A stretch of DNA of 64,000 nt from Paraburkholderia sp. SOS3 (GTDB lineage Bacteria > Pseudomonadota > Gammaproteobacteria > Burkholderiales > Burkholderiaceae), in assembly GCF_001922345.1 (NCBI RefSeq), contig NZ_CP018811.1:1116001-1180000 (forward strand). Reading direction: 5' to 3'. The notes under the pieces are model-generated. The model was not told the DNA's origin, ran no database searches, and was given only the letters and a program-made list of their open reading frames with translations. Positions 61,403 to 64,000 of the stretch are shown in pieces; position 1 is the stretch's first letter, and every line of letters begins with the position of its first letter. The position numbers and the translations under genes were made by a program.

Positions 61403-62058
61403 CGCAATACAAAACCAGAATCTTTCGCTCCGAAAACGGATGCATCTTCGAGGAGTTACCGGCCTACGTCATTGGCTACCACGATGACGAGGGTGAACCA
61501 TGTATATGGGCCGACATAACGGAATTCGGACCCACGATTGTTTGCCACTTGTCTGCGGTAGACGCACTGATCGACATCAAGCAGAAAGAACGCGCCGGGC
61601 ATCCTTCCTGGGTCATGCCTGCGTCGCAGTTGCCGCCGGAGATGCTTCGCTCAGCGGATCGGCGAGGCATGATCGCCAGAGTGCACCTCGCGTGGCCCGT
61701 CGTAAACGGGAAGTTATTGCAGGACACATCGGGCGAGCTTGGCGCTTATCGCCGGGTGATGCTCCACGTCGGAGAAGACGCGCTAACCCTGGCGTTCGAC
61801 GATGGCATACTCGATCAGATCGATCGCCTCTATCAGGCGGCAGGCCTGTTTGCATGGCGAGACACGTTCGCCCACACACACAGCTGGCACCCGAAACGAA
61901 TCAGCCGCGCGGCTGACATCGCACTGAAATCGATGCCCACCATCAGAGGCAAGGAGGAAGAGTGCATGGATGTGGCGCTCTTCGATCCGGAAGCGGAACG
62001 ATGGCATATCGTGCCGCTCCCCGAGAAGGCCCGGGCATTCTACGATTCGATGCGCTAG
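61399..62058 (+). CDS. Unknown protein translationally coupled to lipase 2
   Basis: A 219-residue soluble protein without signal or membrane segment, starting within the lipase stop (ATGA). Visible features: KTRIFRSENGCIFEELPAYV, then YHDDEGEPCIWADITEF, and a longer helical C-terminal part (DGILDQIDRLYQAAGLFAW, RAADIALKSMPTIRGKEEEC). I do not recognise a family. The coupling implies a role with the effector, such as a second chaperone, a further cargo or cytoplasmic immunity. Cassette 1 has a PAAR gene at this place instead. Confidence 0.65.
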   Translation: MTQYKTRIFRSENGCIFEELPAYVIGYHDDEGEPCIWADITEFGPTIVCHLSAVDALIDIKQKERAGHPSWVMPASQLPPEMLRSADRRGMIARVHLAWPVVNGKLLQDTSGELGAYRRVMLHVGEDALTLAFDDGILDQIDRLYQAAGLFAWRDTFAHTHSWHPKRISRAADIALKSMPTIRGKEEECMDVALFDPEAERWHIVPLPEKARAFYDSMR

Positions 62059-62263
62059 AGCTGATCGCCGCCAACGACGCATCCTTCGCTATCCGGCCTT
62101 GCCGCCGCCCGATGCAATAGGACTTCATACGCAGCAGCAAGCTAAATGAAATGCAGCACGACTTCGGGCGTTGTCGTACTCTTGTCGCCTTGTTGGTCTC
62201 ATTCCCGCAATGAGCGCACTGCAAATCGGCGCTCATGCAATTCGAATAACCCAAGGAGAACAC

Positions 62264-63295
62264 ATGGAATTCCGATATCTAGGCGCGTCAGGCTTCAAGG
62301 TCCCCGTGCTGAGCTTCGGCGCAGGGACCTTCGGCGGCAAGGGCGAATTCTTCAAGGCGTGGGGCGAAATCGATGTTGCCGAGGCACGCAGGATGGTCGA
62401 CATCTGCCTTGAAGCCGGCGTCACGATGTTCGACACGGCAGACGTCTACTCGAGCGGCGCATCGGAGTCGATCCTTGGCGAAGCGCTCAAGGGTCGCCGC
62501 GACCAGGCCATCATCTCGACCAAAGTAACCTTCAGAGCCGACGGAGACGACGGCCCGAATCACGTCGGTTCGTCGCGCTTTCATCTGATCAGAAGCATCG
62601 ACGCAGCGCTCAAGCGCTTGCAAACCGATTACATCGACCTGTTCCAGCTGCATGGCTTCGACGCGATGACGCCGGTCGAGGAAACGCTGTCGACGCTCGA
62701 CGATCTCGTCAGGGCGGGCAAGATCCGATACACGGGCGTCTCGAACTTTTCGGGCTGGCATCTGCAGAAGTCGCTCGACGTGGCAGACCGTTATGGCTAT
62801 CCGCGCTATGTCGCGAACCAGGCGTATTACTCGCTGATCGGTCGCGACTACGAATGGGAACTGATGCCGCTCGGTCTCGATCAGGGCGTGGGCGCGGTGG
62901 TGTGGAGCCCGCTCGGCTGGGGTCGCCTGACGGGCAAGATCCGTCGCGGTCAGCCGCTGCCCGCGACAAGCCGCCTGCATGCCACAGCGGATTCGGGGCC
63001 GCCGGTGCCGGACGAATATCTGTATCGCGTCGTCGATGCGCTCGATGCGATCGCGGAGGAAACCGGCAAGTCGGTGCCGCAAATCGCACTGAACTGGCTG
63101 CTGCAACGGCCTACCGTATCGACCGTGCTGATCGGTGCGCGCAACGAAGAGCAACTGCGCCAGAACCTGGGCGCAGTGGGCTGGAATCTGAGCGCGGAAC
63201 AGATCAAACGGCTAAACGACGCAAGCAGCGTGAGGCCGTGTTACCCCTATTGGCACCAGGAAGGTTTCGCGGAACGTAACCCGGCGCCGGTATAA
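62264..63295 (+). CDS. Aldo/keto reductase
   Basis: A 343-residue NADPH-dependent reductase of the YajO/tas-like group. The start at 62264 is set by AAGGAGA five bases upstream and by the family opening MEFRYLGASGFKVPVLSFGAG. Catalytic residues appear in order: Asp/Tyr in FDTADVYSSGASE, Lys in IISTKVTF, and the His-equivalent in DLFQLHGFD. The C-terminal coenzyme loop reads STVLIGARNEEQLRQNLGA. The likely substrates are aldehydes or ketones; the specific one is unknown. It marks the return to core-like DNA and is convergent with a LysR gene. Confidence 0.92.
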   Translation: MEFRYLGASGFKVPVLSFGAGTFGGKGEFFKAWGEIDVAEARRMVDICLEAGVTMFDTADVYSSGASESILGEALKGRRDQAIISTKVTFRADGDDGPNHVGSSRFHLIRSIDAALKRLQTDYIDLFQLHGFDAMTPVEETLSTLDDLVRAGKIRYTGVSNFSGWHLQKSLDVADRYGYPRYVANQAYYSLIGRDYEWELMPLGLDQGVGAVVWSPLGWGRLTGKIRRGQPLPATSRLHATADSGPPVPDEYLYRVVDALDAIAEETGKSVPQIALNWLLQRPTVSTVLIGARNEEQLRQNLGAVGWNLSAEQIKRLNDASSVRPCYPYWHQEGFAERNPAPV

Positions 63296-63433
63296 CGGAA
63301 CGCGCGCAGCGGAGGCCTTCTTAGGCGGAAGACGACAAGCGCGAGGAGACGACGAGCGGAGCCCTATCTCCGGCTATGCTCATCGTCTCCATAGATGGCG
63401 TACAAGACGCTAAACGCGCGTGCGCCTAAGCGC

Positions 63434-64000
63434 TCACCAGGCGAGATTTTCAGAAGGCGCCGCCGACATCGATTCGCGCACGCAGCGCGCGAACTCCAGT
63501 GCGGCCGGCTGCACCGTCGCGGGCAGTTGCAGACAGATGGCGAACGGCGGCAGAGCGGGCAAGCCGGACCCTTGCGGCGCAAGCGTTTGCAGGTCGGCTG
63601 GAACCGTCGAGGCTAGACAGGTGGTAATCGCGAGGCCCGCGCGCACGGTTGCGGCAGTCGCTTCGATGTTGCCGCTCTCGAATACCGTGTGCCACGGAAT
63701 GTTCTTGCCCGCGAGCGCACCGAGCACTACTGGACGGAATGCACAGTGTTCGTCCACCATCGAGAGCGGCACAGGCCGCTTCTGCCAGGCATCGCTGCCT
63801 CGGCCGCTCACCCATACCAACGGCTCGATGCGGACCACTTCTCCTTCGGCTTCACTCGCAACATATTCAACCAACGACACGTCCACGCGGCCGGTATGCA
63901 CGGCCTCGCACAAATCCGACGACGCCGCGCACACTAGCGATATCTTCACATGCGGGTGCATTTCGGCGAACGCTCTCATTGCCGAGGCAAGCGGTGAGAC
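63434..64000 (-). CDS. LysR-family regulator, effector domain only (5' end outside window)
   Basis: The visible ~188 residues are the effector-binding domain of an LTTR: AFAEMHPHVKISLVCAASSDLCEAVHTGRVDVSLVEYV (in parts), the mid-segment VDEHCAFRPVVLGAL, and the second lobe ATAATVRAGLAITTCLASTVPADLQTL. The helix-turn-helix lies past base 64000. It ends 138 bases from the aldo/keto reductase, with which it is convergent, so it is not an obvious regulator of it. Confidence 0.85.
   Translation of the reverse strand, partial: VSPLASAMRAFAEMHPHVKISLVCAASSDLCEAVHTGRVDVSLVEYVASEAEGEVVRIEPLVWVSGRGSDAWQKRPVPLSMVDEHCAFRPVVLGALAGKNIPWHTVFESGNIEATAATVRAGLAITTCLASTVPADLQTLAPQGSGLPALPPFAICLQLPATVQPAALEFARCVRESMSAAPSENLAW

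Noticed and set aside
1..64000. tRNA genes, CRISPR arrays, insertion sequences, integrases, replication origins
   Set aside because: None could be recognised by reading both strands; no tRNA lies at any island edge.

Overview
The window is GC-rich, dense DNA that looks like a Burkholderiaceae chromosome, most likely Paraburkholderia or a close relative. The grounds are a fused glucokinase/HexR gene beside zwf and pgl, a double-length FhuB, a TRIC-family gene next to an Smr gene, and abundant type VI secretion (T6SS) cargo. No rRNA, tRNA, CRISPR array, integrase or transposase was seen.

Layout. 1-7.1 kb: the end of a siderophore locus (exporter, FhuC/FhuD/FhuB-type import, TonB receptor). 7.3-11.7 kb: organic-acid transport (citrate-type MFS, orphan solute-binding protein, DctA, LysR). 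11.8-21.9 kb: an accessory island bounded on the left by a decayed copy of the ribE 3' end and on the right by intact ribE. It holds a toxin-tail remnant, a PoNi-type immunity gene, and an autotransporter followed by a sulfotransferase and a heptosyltransferase-like gene. 22-37.5 kb: core metabolism, namely riboflavin (ribE, ribD), heme (hemL), a Bcr/CflA pump, a hydrolase, the zwf-pgl-glk/hexR operon with a palindrome matching the HexR consensus, and a gts-type sugar ABC transporter.

37.5-62 kb is a composite accessory region built on the housekeeping order ugpC, small gene, TRIC gene, smr. Parts of that order occur twice (37226-37946 with 45368-46094; 37967-38400 with 49512-49945). Between the copies lie an AIPR abortive-infection gene, a T6SS cassette (symE, tandem PAAR, DUF3304-like lipoproteins, Tle1-type phospholipase, PAAR, vgrG remnant) and a low-GC three-gene operon. 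That operon encodes a small protein, a PfkB/nucleoside 2-deoxyribosyltransferase fusion and a QueC-like PP-loop enzyme. Beyond smr lies a second, more complete T6SS cassette: symE, vgrG, DUF4123 adaptor, five lipoproteins, a second Tle1-type phospholipase and an unknown coupled gene. The two cassettes share the symE gene and its leader, the lipoprotein family and the lipase. Several broken pieces show repeated recombination among them.

62.2-64 kb: an aldo/keto reductase and the end of a LysR gene that runs off the window.

The best candidates for undescribed biology are the PfkB-NDT/QueC-like operon at 47.3-49.4 kb, the autotransporter/sulfotransferase/heptosyltransferase operon, and the pattern of accessory islands bounded by duplicated ends of housekeeping genes. 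All family names come from reading motifs by eye; no database search was run.
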